From Planctomycetota bacterium (GTDB lineage: Bacteria > Planctomycetota > UBA1135 > UBA2386): a stretch of DNA of 64,000 nucleotides. The translations under genes and the position numbers were made by a program. The stretch lies in NCBI GenBank assembly GCA_019636245.1, contig JAHBXX010000014.1, forward strand, positions 1-64,000, read 5' to 3'. This document shows, piece by piece, positions 24,536 to 33,750 of the stretch. Positions within the stretch are counted from its first letter, which is position 1; every line of letters begins with the position of its first letter. The notes beneath the pieces were generated by a model. The model had not been told where the DNA came from. It did not search any database and was given only the letters and a program-made list of their open reading frames with translations.

Positions 24536-26481
24536 GGCGGGGAGGTCCTTGGGCCCGGATCGGGCGCCTCCGGGCCATAGCGCAGGCGTTCGTGCCGGTC
24601 CGCGGCCTGCCGCAGGGCACCGAGTCGCCGGGGCCCGACCGCGGCCAGCTCGGCGCGGCGCAGCAGTTCGCGTGGCGTCTCGCCGCCCTGCAGCGAGAGC
24701 CCGGCAGCACGCACGGCGCGTTCGAACGCGGCGATCGCGGGTTCGCGCTGCCGCCGCCGGCGACGGTAGACGAACCAGCCGGCCGCCGCCAGGGCCGCGG
24801 CCAGCGCCAGCGGCGGCTGCCGCAGCGCCCGGAGGAGGACGCCGGGCAGCGCCGCGAGCCCGTCCAGCCACTCGCTGCGGCGGCGCCCGTCGAAGCCGAC
24901 CACCGTGCTCCAGGCCGCGGCCAGCGCCTGCCACGCCGAGCCCAGCCACGAACCGTCGAGCTGCCTTCGCGCCAGGAGGTCGTGCGGCGGCGTCGCGTCG
25001 AGGGTCGACCACCGACCGTCGGCATCGAGCACCTCGACCCAGGCGTGCGCATCGCGTTCGCGCAGCACGACGCCGCCGTGCACGGGGTCCTGCTCGTGCG
25101 CGAGCCAGCCGCCGACCACGCGGCACGGCACGTCCTGCAGCCGCAGCAGCAGCGCCAGCGCGGTGGCGAAGTACTCGCAGTGGCCGGCGCCGGTGCCGAG
25201 CAGGAACTCGCCGAGGTTGCGCGCGAAGCCCGGTTCGCCGGGCAAGGCGTAGCGTCGGTGCCGCCGCAGCCAGTCGGCGGTGGCGGCCGCCACGGCGGGG
25301 CCGTCCGCCGCCTCGCCGAGCTGCTGCGCCAGCGCCCGCGCCGCCGCGGGCAGGCTGCGTTCGGGCAGGGCCACGAAGTGCCGCCGCGTGCTCGCGGCGA
25401 TCGGCACCGCAGCCGGCCGTGCCGCGACGTCGACGCGATAGACCAGCGGGCCCGCCGGGGCGTCCTCGGATTGCACCAGGGTGAAGCCGCCGGTCGACTT
25501 GCCGTCGAGCAGCGTGCCGGCGCTCTGCAGCGGCCGCAGGACGGCGGCGCCGAGCGGCACCGGCAGGCGATCGCCCCGCCGGTCGTACAGTTCCACCTGG
25601 AAGGCCGCCATGGCGCCGTCGGCCGGCCGCCGCCAGTGGCCATCGCGCTGGGGTTCCCAGGCCGGATCGCTGGCGAAGCGGCTGCCGAGATCGCTCGGAT
25701 CCTGCGGGTACCAGGTGGCACCGTCGAACACCGAGAACACGATCGCCCGCCAGTGCGACGGCACCTCGCGGCGATGGTCGGCGGCGGCGATGCGGGCGAC
25801 CACCTCGACGCCGAGGCGTGCCGGCCGTTCGTCGTCGAGCCGGATGCGGTCGGCGAGCCCGGCGGCGCCGGCCGGCGGCGCCGCCAGCGCGTCGCCGAGC
25901 CAGCCCTGGCGGTGGAAGTCGCGCGGCAGCAGCACGAACAGGGCCGCCGTCGCGACGAGCACGGCCACGGCGTGGCGCAGCGAGCTGGCGATCGTGCGCC
26001 GCACCGCGGCGTCGTCGAGGACCCCGCCCCGGCGGACGAGCACGTTGACCCCGAGCGCGACGGCGAGCACCAGGGCGTGCAGGACGAACAGCAGCGACCA
26101 CGGCAGGTCCGGCGCGAAGAAGCTGGTGACGAAGCAGACCAGCAGCGAGTTGAAGAACACCAGGTCGGGCCGTTGCCGTTCGCCGATGTTGTTCAGCAGG
26201 TGGACCTGGCAGAGCACCGCGAGCACGAGGCCGTCCTCGAGCATGTGCAGCAGTCCGGTCGTGGTCGCGTGCCGCACCAGCAGCGTGAACACCAGCAGCA
26301 CGCCGGCGTTCCAGGCGAGGCGGCACAGCGGCCAGCGCTGCAGGCGCCGGAGCCACGGCGAGGCCGCGGCGAGCAGCCACAGCGGCAACAGGTCCTGCCC
26401 GCCGACGATGCCCGTCGCCTGCACGAAGGCCAGGTCGATGAGCGTCAGCGCCAGCAGCCACGGCAGCAGGCGGTCACGCAT
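24532..26481 (-). CDS. Membrane transglutaminase-like protein (TgpA/DUF3488 type)
   Basis: 649 residues from the ATG at 26481, which overlaps the DUF58 gene by 8 bp. Several N-terminal transmembrane helices (to about residue 190) form the DUF3488 region. A periplasmic transglutaminase-like cysteine-protease domain then carries the triad: Cys in GAGHCEYFATALALLLR, His in DAHAWVEVL and Asp in STLDATPPHD. A final helix (LALAAALAAAGWFVYRR) and a DUF4129-like tail follow. These proteins are nearly always encoded with MoxR ATPase and DUF58 proteins, as here. The substrate is unknown. Confidence 0.9.
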   Translation of the reverse strand: MRDRLLPWLLALTLIDLAFVQATGIVGGQDLLPLWLLAAASPWLRRLQRWPLCRLAWNAGVLLVFTLLVRHATTTGLLHMLEDGLVLAVLCQVHLLNNIGERQRPDLVFFNSLLVCFVTSFFAPDLPWSLLFVLHALVLAVALGVNVLVRRGGVLDDAAVRRTIASSLRHAVAVLVATAALFVLLPRDFHRQGWLGDALAAPPAGAAGLADRIRLDDERPARLGVEVVARIAAADHRREVPSHWRAIVFSVFDGATWYPQDPSDLGSRFASDPAWEPQRDGHWRRPADGAMAAFQVELYDRRGDRLPVPLGAAVLRPLQSAGTLLDGKSTGGFTLVQSEDAPAGPLVYRVDVAARPAAVPIAASTRRHFVALPERSLPAAARALAQQLGEAADGPAVAAATADWLRRHRRYALPGEPGFARNLGEFLLGTGAGHCEYFATALALLLRLQDVPCRVVGGWLAHEQDPVHGGVVLRERDAHAWVEVLDADGRWSTLDATPPHDLLARRQLDGSWLGSAWQALAAAWSTVVGFDGRRRSEWLDGLAALPGVLLRALRQPPLALAAALAAAGWFVYRRRRRQREPAIAAFERAVRAAGLSLQGGETPRELLRRAELAAVGPRRLGALRQAADRHERLRYGPEAPDPGPRTSPP

Positions 26482-27385
26482 GGGCCGGCTCCTGGTCCTG
26501 CGGCCACCGAACCGGCGGCGGGGCATCCGGCGGCAGGATCGCGGCGGAGGCGAGCCAGCGCAGCACGGCGGGCGGCGGCGGCTGGCCGGCCGGCACCGCG
26601 GCGGCGAAGCCCTGGCTGAGGAGGTGGGCGCCGCGGCCCTCGGCCGCGGCGAGCACGGCAGCGGTCGCGGCGGCGAGCAGGCGTTCGAGCTGCGCGGCCT
26701 CGACGCGGCGGTCGATCACGATCTCGGGCGCGGTGTCGGGCGCCGCATCGAGTTCCTTGACGATCGGCGCGCCGCGGCGGGCGGTCGCCCGCCAGTGCAC
26801 GTCGCGCACGCGGTCGCCGGTGCGGAAGGACCGCAGGCCGGCGACCTCGCCGACCGGATCCGGTGGTGTTCCCTGGTCGAGGCTCCGACCGGTTGGCGCG
26901 GCCGGGCCGTCCGGTTCCGGGTAGGTGACGACCTCGCCCGGCCAGGGGATCCACCGTCGGACCTCGAACAGGCCGAACGGGTACCGACTGGCCAGCTGCA
27001 CGACGCCGACGGCGTGCACGCCCCGCGGCTGGGCGGGCAGCAGCGCGGTGGTCGGCGCGTCGCCGGCGGCGTGCGCCACCGGCGGCAACGTGAGGCCGGG
27101 AGCGTCGCCCAGCGTGACGACCAGATCGCTGACGCTGCGGCGCGCCGCGAGCCGGAGCCGCACCGGACGCGGCGCGCCGGCGGGCCCGGCCGGCACCTGG
27201 AGCTCGAGGCGGCGCACCGCCCGCAGGTTGGCGATGCCGCTGGCGAGGCCGAGACCGCCCAAGGTGCCGCAGAACACCAGCAGCAGGAAGAACAGGTTGC
27301 TGTAGCTCGTGGCCAGGAAGGCCAGCAGCAGCGCCGCCAGCAGCAGCAGTCCCTTGGCGCCGAGTTCGGTCAGGCGGACGGCCAT
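26474..27385 (-). CDS. DUF58 domain protein
   Basis: 303 residues. Two N-terminal membrane helices (GLLLLAALLLAFLATSYS and FFLLLVFCGTLGGLGLAS) precede a beta-rich part. The DUF58 signature follows: GEVAGLRSFRTGDRVRDVHWRATARRG in consecutive pieces, with the R-x-Y/F-x-x-GD-x-x-R-x-I/V-x-W pattern. DUF58 proteins have a VWA-like fold and act with MoxR ATPases as putative chaperone or assembly modules. It lies between the MoxR gene (10 bp upstream) and the transglutaminase gene (8-bp overlap). Confidence 0.9.
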   Translation of the reverse strand: MAVRLTELGAKGLLLLAALLLAFLATSYSNLFFLLLVFCGTLGGLGLASGIANLRAVRRLELQVPAGPAGAPRPVRLRLAARRSVSDLVVTLGDAPGLTLPPVAHAAGDAPTTALLPAQPRGVHAVGVVQLASRYPFGLFEVRRWIPWPGEVVTYPEPDGPAAPTGRSLDQGTPPDPVGEVAGLRSFRTGDRVRDVHWRATARRGAPIVKELDAAPDTAPEIVIDRRVEAAQLERLLAAATAAVLAAAEGRGAHLLSQGFAAAVPAGQPPPPAVLRWLASAAILPPDAPPPVRWPQDQEPAHA

Positions 27386-27395
27386 GGCGGCCAGG

Positions 27396-28334
27396 TCACA
27401 GCGGGACCGGAGTGGCGCCGACCAGGTCGCCGAGCAGCGGCGCGGCGGTCGCCCCGTCGCGCCGGAACACGCGGTGCGCCAGCGCCGGCAGCGCCAGGGC
27501 CTTCAGGTCGTCCGGCAGCACGTAGCCGCGGCCGTCGAGCGCGGCGCGCCCCTTGGCCGCGCGCAACCATGCCAGCGCGGCGCGTGGGCTGGCACCGAGC
27601 CGCAGCTCGGGATGCGCGCGCGTGGCCTGCACGAGCCGGTAGGCGTACTCGGCGACCGCCGGCCGCACCTGCACCGCCTCGACCTCGGCGCGCAGCGCCA
27701 GCAGCTGGTCGCAGTCCACGACCGGCCGGATCGTCGCCAGGCGCGCCTCGGCGTCCTGGCCGGCGTAGAGCGCCAGTTCGGCCGCGGCATCCGGGTAGTC
27801 GAGTCCGATGCGCACCAGGAAGCGGTCGAGCGCGGCCTCGGGCACGGCGAAGGTGCCGGCGAACTCGGCCGGGTTGCGCGTCGCCAGCACCAGGAACGGC
27901 CGGCCGAGTTCCAGGGTGCGGCCCTCGACGGACACCGCGCCGCTCTCCATCGCCTCGAGCAGGCACGACAGGGTGCGCGGGCTGGTGCGGTTGATCTCGT
28001 CGGCGAGCACGACGTTGGCGAACAGCGGCCCGCGCACGAAGGCGAAGCGGCCCAGATCCGGTCGCCACACGGCGCTGCCGGTCACGTCGCCCGGCATCAC
28101 GTCGTTGGTGAACTGGATGCGGCGGAACTCGCCGGCGACGCTCTGCGCGATGGTGCGTGCCAGCAGCGTCTTGCCGATGCCAGGGATGCCGTCGAGCAGC
28201 AGGTGGCCGCCGGCCACCAGGGTGCACAGGATCGGCTCGATCACCGCCTCGGGGGCCGCGACCACCGCGCCGAGGTTGCGTTCGAGTCCCGCGCGCACGG
28301 AGGCGGCGCGGACGGTGCGGGGCAGGGCGGTCAC
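27396..28334 (-). CDS. MoxR-type AAA+ ATPase
   Basis: 312 residues from a GTG at 28332-28334, just before the conserved domain. Motifs: Walker A GIPGIGKTLLA, the MoxR-specific RIQFTNDVMPGDVTG, Walker B VVLADEINRTSPRT, and sensor 1 LVLATRNPAEFAGTF with an arginine-finger region DRFLVRIGLDYP. MoxR ATPases remodel or activate VWA/DUF58 partner proteins; the DUF58 gene follows after 10 bp. It is cytosolic, at the membrane. The upstream TPR gene ends 79 bp before this start. Confidence 0.9.
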   Translation of the reverse strand: MTALPRTVRAASVRAGLERNLGAVVAAPEAVIEPILCTLVAGGHLLLDGIPGIGKTLLARTIAQSVAGEFRRIQFTNDVMPGDVTGSAVWRPDLGRFAFVRGPLFANVVLADEINRTSPRTLSCLLEAMESGAVSVEGRTLELGRPFLVLATRNPAEFAGTFAVPEAALDRFLVRIGLDYPDAAAELALYAGQDAEARLATIRPVVDCDQLLALRAEVEAVQVRPAVAEYAYRLVQATRAHPELRLGASPRAALAWLRAAKGRAALDGRGYVLPDDLKALALPALAHRVFRRDGATAAPLLGDLVGATPVPL

Positions 28335-28413
28335 GCGGAGTCTCCACCCGCTTTTCGGCTGCGGCTGCCGGTCCGGTGAGCCGCACCGTCGGCCCGCCGA
28401 TGGCAGGGGACGG

Positions 28414-29010
28414 TCAGTTGCGCGCGGGGTCGTCGTCGAAGGCGTCGTCGCCGTCGTCTGCGTCGAGCGCATCGTCGGCGCCGCCGGCGGGGTCGGCGCG
28501 CGGCGCCTCCCGCAGCAGGGCGCGGAAGCGCGGGTCGCGGCGCAGGCTGTCGAGGTCGGGTTCGTCGCGGGCGTAATCGCGGAACTCCTCGGCGAGGCCG
28601 CAGGCGAGCGTCACCTCGTCGATCGCACGGTCGGTCTGTCCGGCCAGGGCCAGGTAGCAGCCGAGGTTGAAGTGGCCGATGTCCGACCGCGGCGAACGGG
28701 CGACGAGCCGTTCCATGCAGCGGATCGCTGCCTCCAGGTCGCCGGTGCGCTTGCGGCACCACGCCTCGGTGAGGTCGATCCAGTCGTGCGGCGGCTGGTC
28801 GCGGCGCAGTTCGCCGAGGTCGGCGAGGGCGTCGGCATGGCGGCCGAGGCCGACCAGGGCGCGCACCCGCAGGCACAGGCCGGCGGCGCGGGCCGTCGGG
28901 TCGTCGAGCAGCGGCGGCAGCAGGTCGAGCGCACGCTCGGGGCAGCGCAGGTCGAGCCAGCCGTCGATCTGGTCGGCCAGGCGCTGCAGCGGGGGCGGCA
29001 CGGGGAACAC
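28414..29010 (-). CDS. TPR-like repeat protein
   Basis: About 198 residues from a GTG at 29008-29010; a second GTG 9 bp downstream is also possible. The sequence has helical-hairpin repeats of TPR type: RALVGLGRHADALADLGEL, EAAIRCMERLVARSP and IGHFNLGCYLALAGQTDRAI. A very acidic Asp/Ala tail follows. No signal peptide is seen. It probably acts as a protein-binding adaptor. It is co-directional with the hydrolase upstream (55-bp gap) and the MoxR module downstream, but a functional link is only inferred. Confidence 0.75.
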   Translation of the reverse strand: MFPVPPPLQRLADQIDGWLDLRCPERALDLLPPLLDDPTARAAGLCLRVRALVGLGRHADALADLGELRRDQPPHDWIDLTEAWCRKRTGDLEAAIRCMERLVARSPRSDIGHFNLGCYLALAGQTDRAIDEVTLACGLAEEFRDYARDEPDLDSLRRDPRFRALLREAPRADPAGGADDALDADDGDDAFDDDPARN

Positions 29011-29065
29011 GCGCAGCAGTCTCGCCGGCTGGAGGGACGGCCGCAACGCCGCGGAGCGCAGGCCG

Positions 29066-29755
29066 TCAGCCGCCTTCGACCAGGCGGTCGAGCCGGGGCC
29101 AGACCGCGTCGGCGACGGTGTTGAGGCGATGGTCGCCGCCCGGCACGAGCCAGAGGTCCTTCGCCGGGTGCGCGATCGCGGCGACGAAGCGCTCGCTGGC
29201 GTGCGGCGGCACGATGTCGTCGGCCGTGCCGTGCACCAGCAGCGTCGGCATCGACAGGCACGCCGGCAGGCCACGCTCGTCGAGCCCGGCGGCGTCGTCG
29301 AGCACGCGCCGTTCGACCACGAAGGCCCGCCCCTCGCTCGTCCACAGCCGGCCTTCGGCGTCGAGGTGCCGTTCCAGCTGCGCGGTGAAGCCGAGCGCCG
29401 GAGCGAGCAGGCAGAGGCCGCGCACGAGGTGCGGTTCGGCGGCGGCGGCGAACGCGGCGACCAGGCCGCCGAGGCTCGAGCCGACCACGATCTGCGGGCC
29501 CAGGTGGGCCAGCACGCGTCGCACGTCCGCCACCAGTTCGCCGATCGTCACCTCGCCGAGGCGGCCGGACGACTCGCCGTGGCCGCGCTGGTCGATGCGC
29601 AGGCAGGCGCGGCCGCGCCGGGCGGCGTGCTGCAGCAGGGAGGTGCTCTTCTCGCCGGTCCGGACCGAACCGAGCCCGTGCAGGTACAGGTAGCCGGGGC
29701 CGGCGCCGGCCAGCACGTCGCCGCGCAGGGCGCCTCCGCCCGCGAGCGACAGCAC
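29066..29755 (-). CDS. Alpha/beta hydrolase
   Basis: 229 residues from a GTG at 29753-29755; a TTG at 29770 would add five residues. The fold motifs are clear: YLYLHGLGSV (oxyanion turn), RIDQRGHGESSG, the nucleophile elbow VVGSSLGGLVA with Ser, the acid in LVHGTADDIVPP, and the His in VPGGDHRLN. The size and motif set resemble YqiA/YpfH-like esterases or Mbeg-type small hydrolases. It is cytosolic; the substrate is unknown. It follows the GreA-domain gene by about 20 bp. Confidence 0.85.
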   Translation of the reverse strand: MLSLAGGGALRGDVLAGAGPGYLYLHGLGSVRTGEKSTSLLQHAARRGRACLRIDQRGHGESSGRLGEVTIGELVADVRRVLAHLGPQIVVGSSLGGLVAAFAAAAEPHLVRGLCLLAPALGFTAQLERHLDAEGRLWTSEGRAFVVERRVLDDAAGLDERGLPACLSMPTLLVHGTADDIVPPHASERFVAAIAHPAKDLWLVPGGDHRLNTVADAVWPRLDRLVEGG

Positions 29756-29775
29756 GAAGGGGGCGAGCAACGGGC

Positions 29776-31956
29776 TCAGACGATGCGCTCGATCGCCTCG
29801 ATGCGCACCCGCACCGGGCCCTGCGGCGACGGCATCTCGGCTTCCTCGCCGACGCCCTTGCCCAGCAGTCCCTGCGCCATCGGCGCGAGGTAGTTGATCG
29901 TGTGGTCGTCGACGATGTCCCAGGGGCCGAGCACGCGGTAGGCGCTGCGCTGGCCGCTGGCGACCTCGACGAGCGTCACCCTGGTGCCGGGCGCCACGCG
30001 GTCGTCGGGAACGTCCTGCTCCTCGATCAGGCGCGCGCTGCGGATCAGCTGGTCCATGTCCTGCGCCCGGCCGGTGAGGTTGCGCTGCTCTTCCATCGCC
30101 GACTCCCACTCGCTGTTCTCGCTGAGGTCGCCGAGCGCGGCGGCGGCGCCGATCGCCTTGCTGTTCGCCGGGATCTTCTCATCGACGAGCACGCGGTAGT
30201 CGTCGCGGATCCGGCGCAGGCCCTCGCGCGTCGTGTAGACCTGGTCGCGCTCCCAGAACGGCAGCTCGGGGCGGGCATGGATGTCGGGGTGGTGGGCGGC
30301 GACCACCCGGTCGATCATGTCGACGATCTCCTGCGGGAAGTCTTCGCCGGCGCGGACGCAGATGCCGACGTACTGGGCGAGGTCGTCGCGCGAGATGCCG
30401 TCGAGGGCGCGGTTCAGCAGGCCGCGCTTGCCGGTCAGCAGGCTGGTGAGCCGGCCGAGCAGGCGGCTGTGCATCGCGTTCTTCTTGCGGTCGGCGTTCA
30501 GCACGCGGCCGAGGTGGAGCAGCACCCGGCCGATCGCCACCGGCTGCGGGTTCTGCGGGTGGTCGGTGAACACGCCGTCGCAGTGCAGCTTGCCCAGCAG
30601 GTAGAGCAGCAGCGGGAAGCGGTTCGGGTACGGCGCCACCCGGTCCCACATCGGCAGGCACAGCGCGCCGTTGCCGGTGGCCACCAGCTTGTCGACCACG
30701 TTCTCGAGCACCGAGTTCGGCCATTCGGTCAGCACCACCGCGCACTGGTCGGCCCAGTTCTCGCCGAGCGCCGCCGGCAGCAGCTCGATCGCATGCGCCC
30801 GCGACGCCTGCGTCGCCAGGCGGTCGATCGCCGTCGGCACCAGCGAGCCGTCGTCCTTGCGCAGCAGAGCGCGCAGCTCGTCGGCGGCCGGGATCGAGGC
30901 CCGCAGGCCGTTCTCCTCGAGGAACAGGATGCCGTCGAGGATGTGGGCGTGCGTCGCGCGCTTCTCCTCGATCGCCTGCTCGACGACCTTGGTCGCGAGG
31001 CCGAGGATCTGCGAGCGGACCTCCTCGTCCTGGCCGCGGGCCAGGTACTCGCGCAGCACGCCGATGCGCTGGCCGAGGTCGTTCTGGTGTCGCAGCGCCG
31101 CGCTGGCCTCCTCGACCAGGCCGACCGGCTTGTCGCGGACGACGAACACCGGCCGCGTCGGCGAGCCCTCGACCTTGAGCCAGGGGTCCTTCGCCGCAGC
31201 GGTCTTGACGCGCCTCCAGAACGTCGGCCACGCCTTCTCGTCGACGACGGACGGGCACAGCTCGCTCTTGACCTGGGCGCTGGTGATGGTGCCGCGGTAG
31301 AGCGCGGCGGCGCGACGCAGCAACCGGCTCGGGGCCTCGGCCGCCTCGCGCTGCAGCGTCTCGCGCTGCTGCAGCTTCATCGCCCGCAGGTCGTCGGCGT
31401 CGAGCGCCTTGAAGCGCGACAGCAGCGTGTCGAGCGGGAACGCCTCGCTGCGGCCGGAGGCGAACTTGATCGTCGTCTCCTGCGTCGCCGACGAGAAGTC
31501 CTCGACCTGGCCTTCGCCCCAGCCGGCGCCGTGGTAGACGACGTGGCCCTTGGTGTAGCGGCGCAGGCGATCGAACTCGAGGATCGCCTGCACGCTGGTC
31601 GACGTGTGCAGGCCGGCGCGCTCCCGCAGCAGCGGGAACCAGCTCTCGCCGCCGTAGCGCTTCTCGATCAGGCCGACGACCGTGCGGGTCAGGGCGTCGT
31701 TGTGGGCGCTGCGGCGCATGACGCGGAAGCCCAGTTCCATCGCCGCCTCGGTGTCGTCGTTGGCGGCGAGGGCCTCGATCATCGCGCTGGCGAGGCCCAG
31801 CGCCCGGCTGGCCATGTCCTGTTCGCACAGGAGGTCGATCGCGGTGGCATAGGCCCCCGTGTCTTCCGGCCGGGGGGCCTTGGCTGCCTGCCCCCAGGCG
31901 GTCTCGAGGGCGTCGAATTGGAGGGAACGCGCGAGTTGGACCAGGTCGTTCGTCAC
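29776..31956 (-). CDS. Very large GreA/GreB-domain protein
   Basis: 726 residues from a GTG at 31954-31956. The C-terminal ~160 residues are a complete Gre factor. A coiled coil carries GDLSENSEWESAMEEQ, the acidic tip that inserts into the RNA polymerase secondary channel to stimulate cleavage of backtracked RNA. An FKBP-like domain follows (VTLVEVASG, INYLAPMAQGLLGKGVGEE). The ~570-residue N-terminal region is mostly helical with TPR/HEAT-like repeats, plus a small beta domain (KGHVVYHGAGWGEGQVEDF). Normal GreA is about 160 residues. A comparable large GreA fusion is known in Chlamydia. The N-terminal part may add a docking function (inference). Confidence 0.85.
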   Translation of the reverse strand: MTNDLVQLARSLQFDALETAWGQAAKAPRPEDTGAYATAIDLLCEQDMASRALGLASAMIEALAANDDTEAAMELGFRVMRRSAHNDALTRTVVGLIEKRYGGESWFPLLRERAGLHTSTSVQAILEFDRLRRYTKGHVVYHGAGWGEGQVEDFSSATQETTIKFASGRSEAFPLDTLLSRFKALDADDLRAMKLQQRETLQREAAEAPSRLLRRAAALYRGTITSAQVKSELCPSVVDEKAWPTFWRRVKTAAAKDPWLKVEGSPTRPVFVVRDKPVGLVEEASAALRHQNDLGQRIGVLREYLARGQDEEVRSQILGLATKVVEQAIEEKRATHAHILDGILFLEENGLRASIPAADELRALLRKDDGSLVPTAIDRLATQASRAHAIELLPAALGENWADQCAVVLTEWPNSVLENVVDKLVATGNGALCLPMWDRVAPYPNRFPLLLYLLGKLHCDGVFTDHPQNPQPVAIGRVLLHLGRVLNADRKKNAMHSRLLGRLTSLLTGKRGLLNRALDGISRDDLAQYVGICVRAGEDFPQEIVDMIDRVVAAHHPDIHARPELPFWERDQVYTTREGLRRIRDDYRVLVDEKIPANSKAIGAAAALGDLSENSEWESAMEEQRNLTGRAQDMDQLIRSARLIEEQDVPDDRVAPGTRVTLVEVASGQRSAYRVLGPWDIVDDHTINYLAPMAQGLLGKGVGEEAEMPSPQGPVRVRIEAIERIV

Positions 31957-32134
31957 CGTGGTGGCCGGGGCTGTCGGGGTAGCGAGCAAATGGGCGGGGC
32001 ACGATACCCACAGCCCAAGCCCCCCGCCAGCCTCGAAACGGGCAACTGGCAAGGCGCAGGCGAGGGGCGGAGCCGCGCGGGCCCGGGCCCGCGTGGGTTC
32101 CTCCGCCGCCGCCGGGCGCGAGCCGCCCGCGCGC

Positions 32135-32788
32135 CTACTCGGCCAACCGGGCGATCAGCGTGTTGACGTTCGTCGACGAGCAGGACTCGTCGAAGGTCGC
32201 CAGCGCGACCTCGTCGAGCACCTCGTCGGTGGCGACCATGATGACGTAGAACTCCTGCCCGTACTGGCCGCGGAACGCGGCGATCTTGCGCAGGATCGGC
32301 GCCTTCGCTTCCTCGACCGCCTCGATCACCACGCTCTTGCCCTCGCGGCCGCGGCCGCGCAGCACGATCATCGGGGCGTAGGCCGCCACCTGACCTTCGG
32401 GATACCGCACTTCGTAGTGGCGCGGGCTATGGCTGTGCACCACGCCGGCGATGCCCAGCCGGCTGCACAGCTGCTGCTCCAGTCGGCTCGAAAGCAGCCG
32501 GCCACCGCAACGACCGAAGCCGCCGCCGCCGCCGCCGTGCGCCATCAGCACGTCGTCGTCGTCGAGGTTGGCCACGGCGCGCGGCACGAACGACGGCCGC
32601 AGGGTGGCCGACCGGGCCTCGACCGCCATCGGGCGCCCCGCGGGCTTCGCCTTGGGGCTGCCGTTGGTGTCGCTCGGGCGCTTGGCGGCCGAGGGCTTGG
32701 CCGACTTCGTCGTGCCGTTGGCCTTGCTCGGCTTCTGGTGTGGCTTGCTGGACTTTGCCTGGGACTTGCGCGGTGCTCTCGTGGACAT
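32135..32788 (-). CDS. Unknown protein with Lys-rich tail and compact C-terminal domain
   Basis: 217 residues. Residues 1-55 are Lys/Ser/Pro/Ala-rich, like a histone-H1-type or low-complexity nucleic-acid-binding tail. A Gly-rich linker (AHGGGGGGFGRCGG) follows. Then comes an alpha/beta domain with SRLEQQLCSRLGIAG, HYEVRYPEGQVAAYAP, MIVLRGRGREGKSVVIEAVE and FYVIMVATDEVLDEV. The strand-helix pattern with acidic residues could be a PD-(D/E)xK-like or vWA-like fold, but I cannot assign it. No signal peptide is seen. It lies upstream of, and co-directional with, the GreA-domain gene. A nucleoid or transcription role would be speculation. Confidence 0.7.
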   Translation of the reverse strand: MSTRAPRKSQAKSSKPHQKPSKANGTTKSAKPSAAKRPSDTNGSPKAKPAGRPMAVEARSATLRPSFVPRAVANLDDDDVLMAHGGGGGGFGRCGGRLLSSRLEQQLCSRLGIAGVVHSHSPRHYEVRYPEGQVAAYAPMIVLRGRGREGKSVVIEAVEEAKAPILRKIAAFRGQYGQEFYVIMVATDEVLDEVALATFDESCSSTNVNTLIARLAE

Positions 32789-33062
32789 GACGGTGCGTGG
32801 GCTCCGGGCACGCGGCGACCGGGGCCCATCCATACGTCGCAGCGCAACCGACGCGTTCGTGCGCGGCCGCGGGCGGTGTGGATGGGGCGTGCCGGAGCGA
32901 GGTGGGTAAGCCGCGCAACGTAGCAGAAACGCCGGTTTCGGAAAGTCCCGCCGAACTGGCGCGGCGGGGCCCAGGCCGCCTTCCCGCCCAGGGGAAGATC
33001 CACCGCTGCCAGCCAGGTTTGTCCTGTGGCGCGCGCTGCGGCGGGCGGCGACACTGCCTGGA

Positions 33063-33614
33063 ATGCCCGATGCGACCGGATCGAGCCAGGGGCTGGCGCC
33101 GCGGCAGCGGGTGCTGACGCTGCCGCTGGCCCTGCTGCTCCTGACCGCGTTCGGGCTGCTGGCCCAGGCGCTCCATCGCCGCCTGGCGCAACCCGATGCG
33201 GCGACGGCGATCGCGCTGCTGGCGGACGGCGACCTCGATGGGGCGGAACGGCGCCAGGTGATGCAACGGCTGGTCGCGGTCGGCAGCCGCAGCGAGCGCA
33301 TCGGCGAACGGTGGGCGGCGGCCCTGGCGGCGGTGGCCCTGGGCGACCGCGCCGCCTGGGCGGCGGCAGCCAAGGAACTGGGCGGTGGCGAGGTGCCCCA
33401 AGCCCTGCCGCCGGCCACCGAACGCGATCTGCTGCCCCTCGGGGAGCCCATGCTGCGCAACCTGGCGGCGGCATGGCTCGCCGAGGCCTCGGGGGCGCCG
33501 CAGGAGGCGCTGGTGCACTGGCGCCGCCTGGCCACCCAGTGCCGGTTCGTGCCGCACCCGCTGGCGGCGGAACTGGCCGCCGAGGGCATCCGGCGCACGA
33601 GCCGCGGTCCGTAG
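33063..33614 (+). CDS. Membrane-anchored helical protein, unknown function
   Basis: 183 residues. An N-terminal hydrophobic helix (LTLPLALLLLTAFGLLAQAL) is a signal anchor. The rest is helical and Ala-rich, with TPR-like pairs (ALLADGDLDGAERRQVMQRL, AAAWLAEASGAPQEALVHW). It precedes two PilT-like ATPase genes on the same strand by 137 bp. Its position suggests an accessory inner-membrane component of that system, but the sequence itself does not prove it. Confidence 0.6.
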   Translation: MPDATGSSQGLAPRQRVLTLPLALLLLTAFGLLAQALHRRLAQPDAATAIALLADGDLDGAERRQVMQRLVAVGSRSERIGERWAAALAAVALGDRAAWAAAAKELGGGEVPQALPPATERDLLPLGEPMLRNLAAAWLAEASGAPQEALVHWRRLATQCRFVPHPLAAELAAEGIRRTSRGP

Positions 33615-33750
33615 CGCGACCTGCGCGCGCTCGCACCGACGGAACCGTTCGTCTGGAGGGCCCGGCCGGCCGCCGTAGCGGCCCGCCCCCGGTCGGGCTC
33701 AAGCCGGCGTCGTGCTGCCGCCGATGCCGAGCGCGGAGGCGGGCGGCTGC

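Noticed and set aside
21483-25721. A 1,412-codon open frame on the minus strand
   Set aside because: It is a read-through of the transporter frame across the enoyl-CoA hydratase and other genes. Only its last ~286 codons encode a recognisable protein; long chance frames are expected at this GC content.
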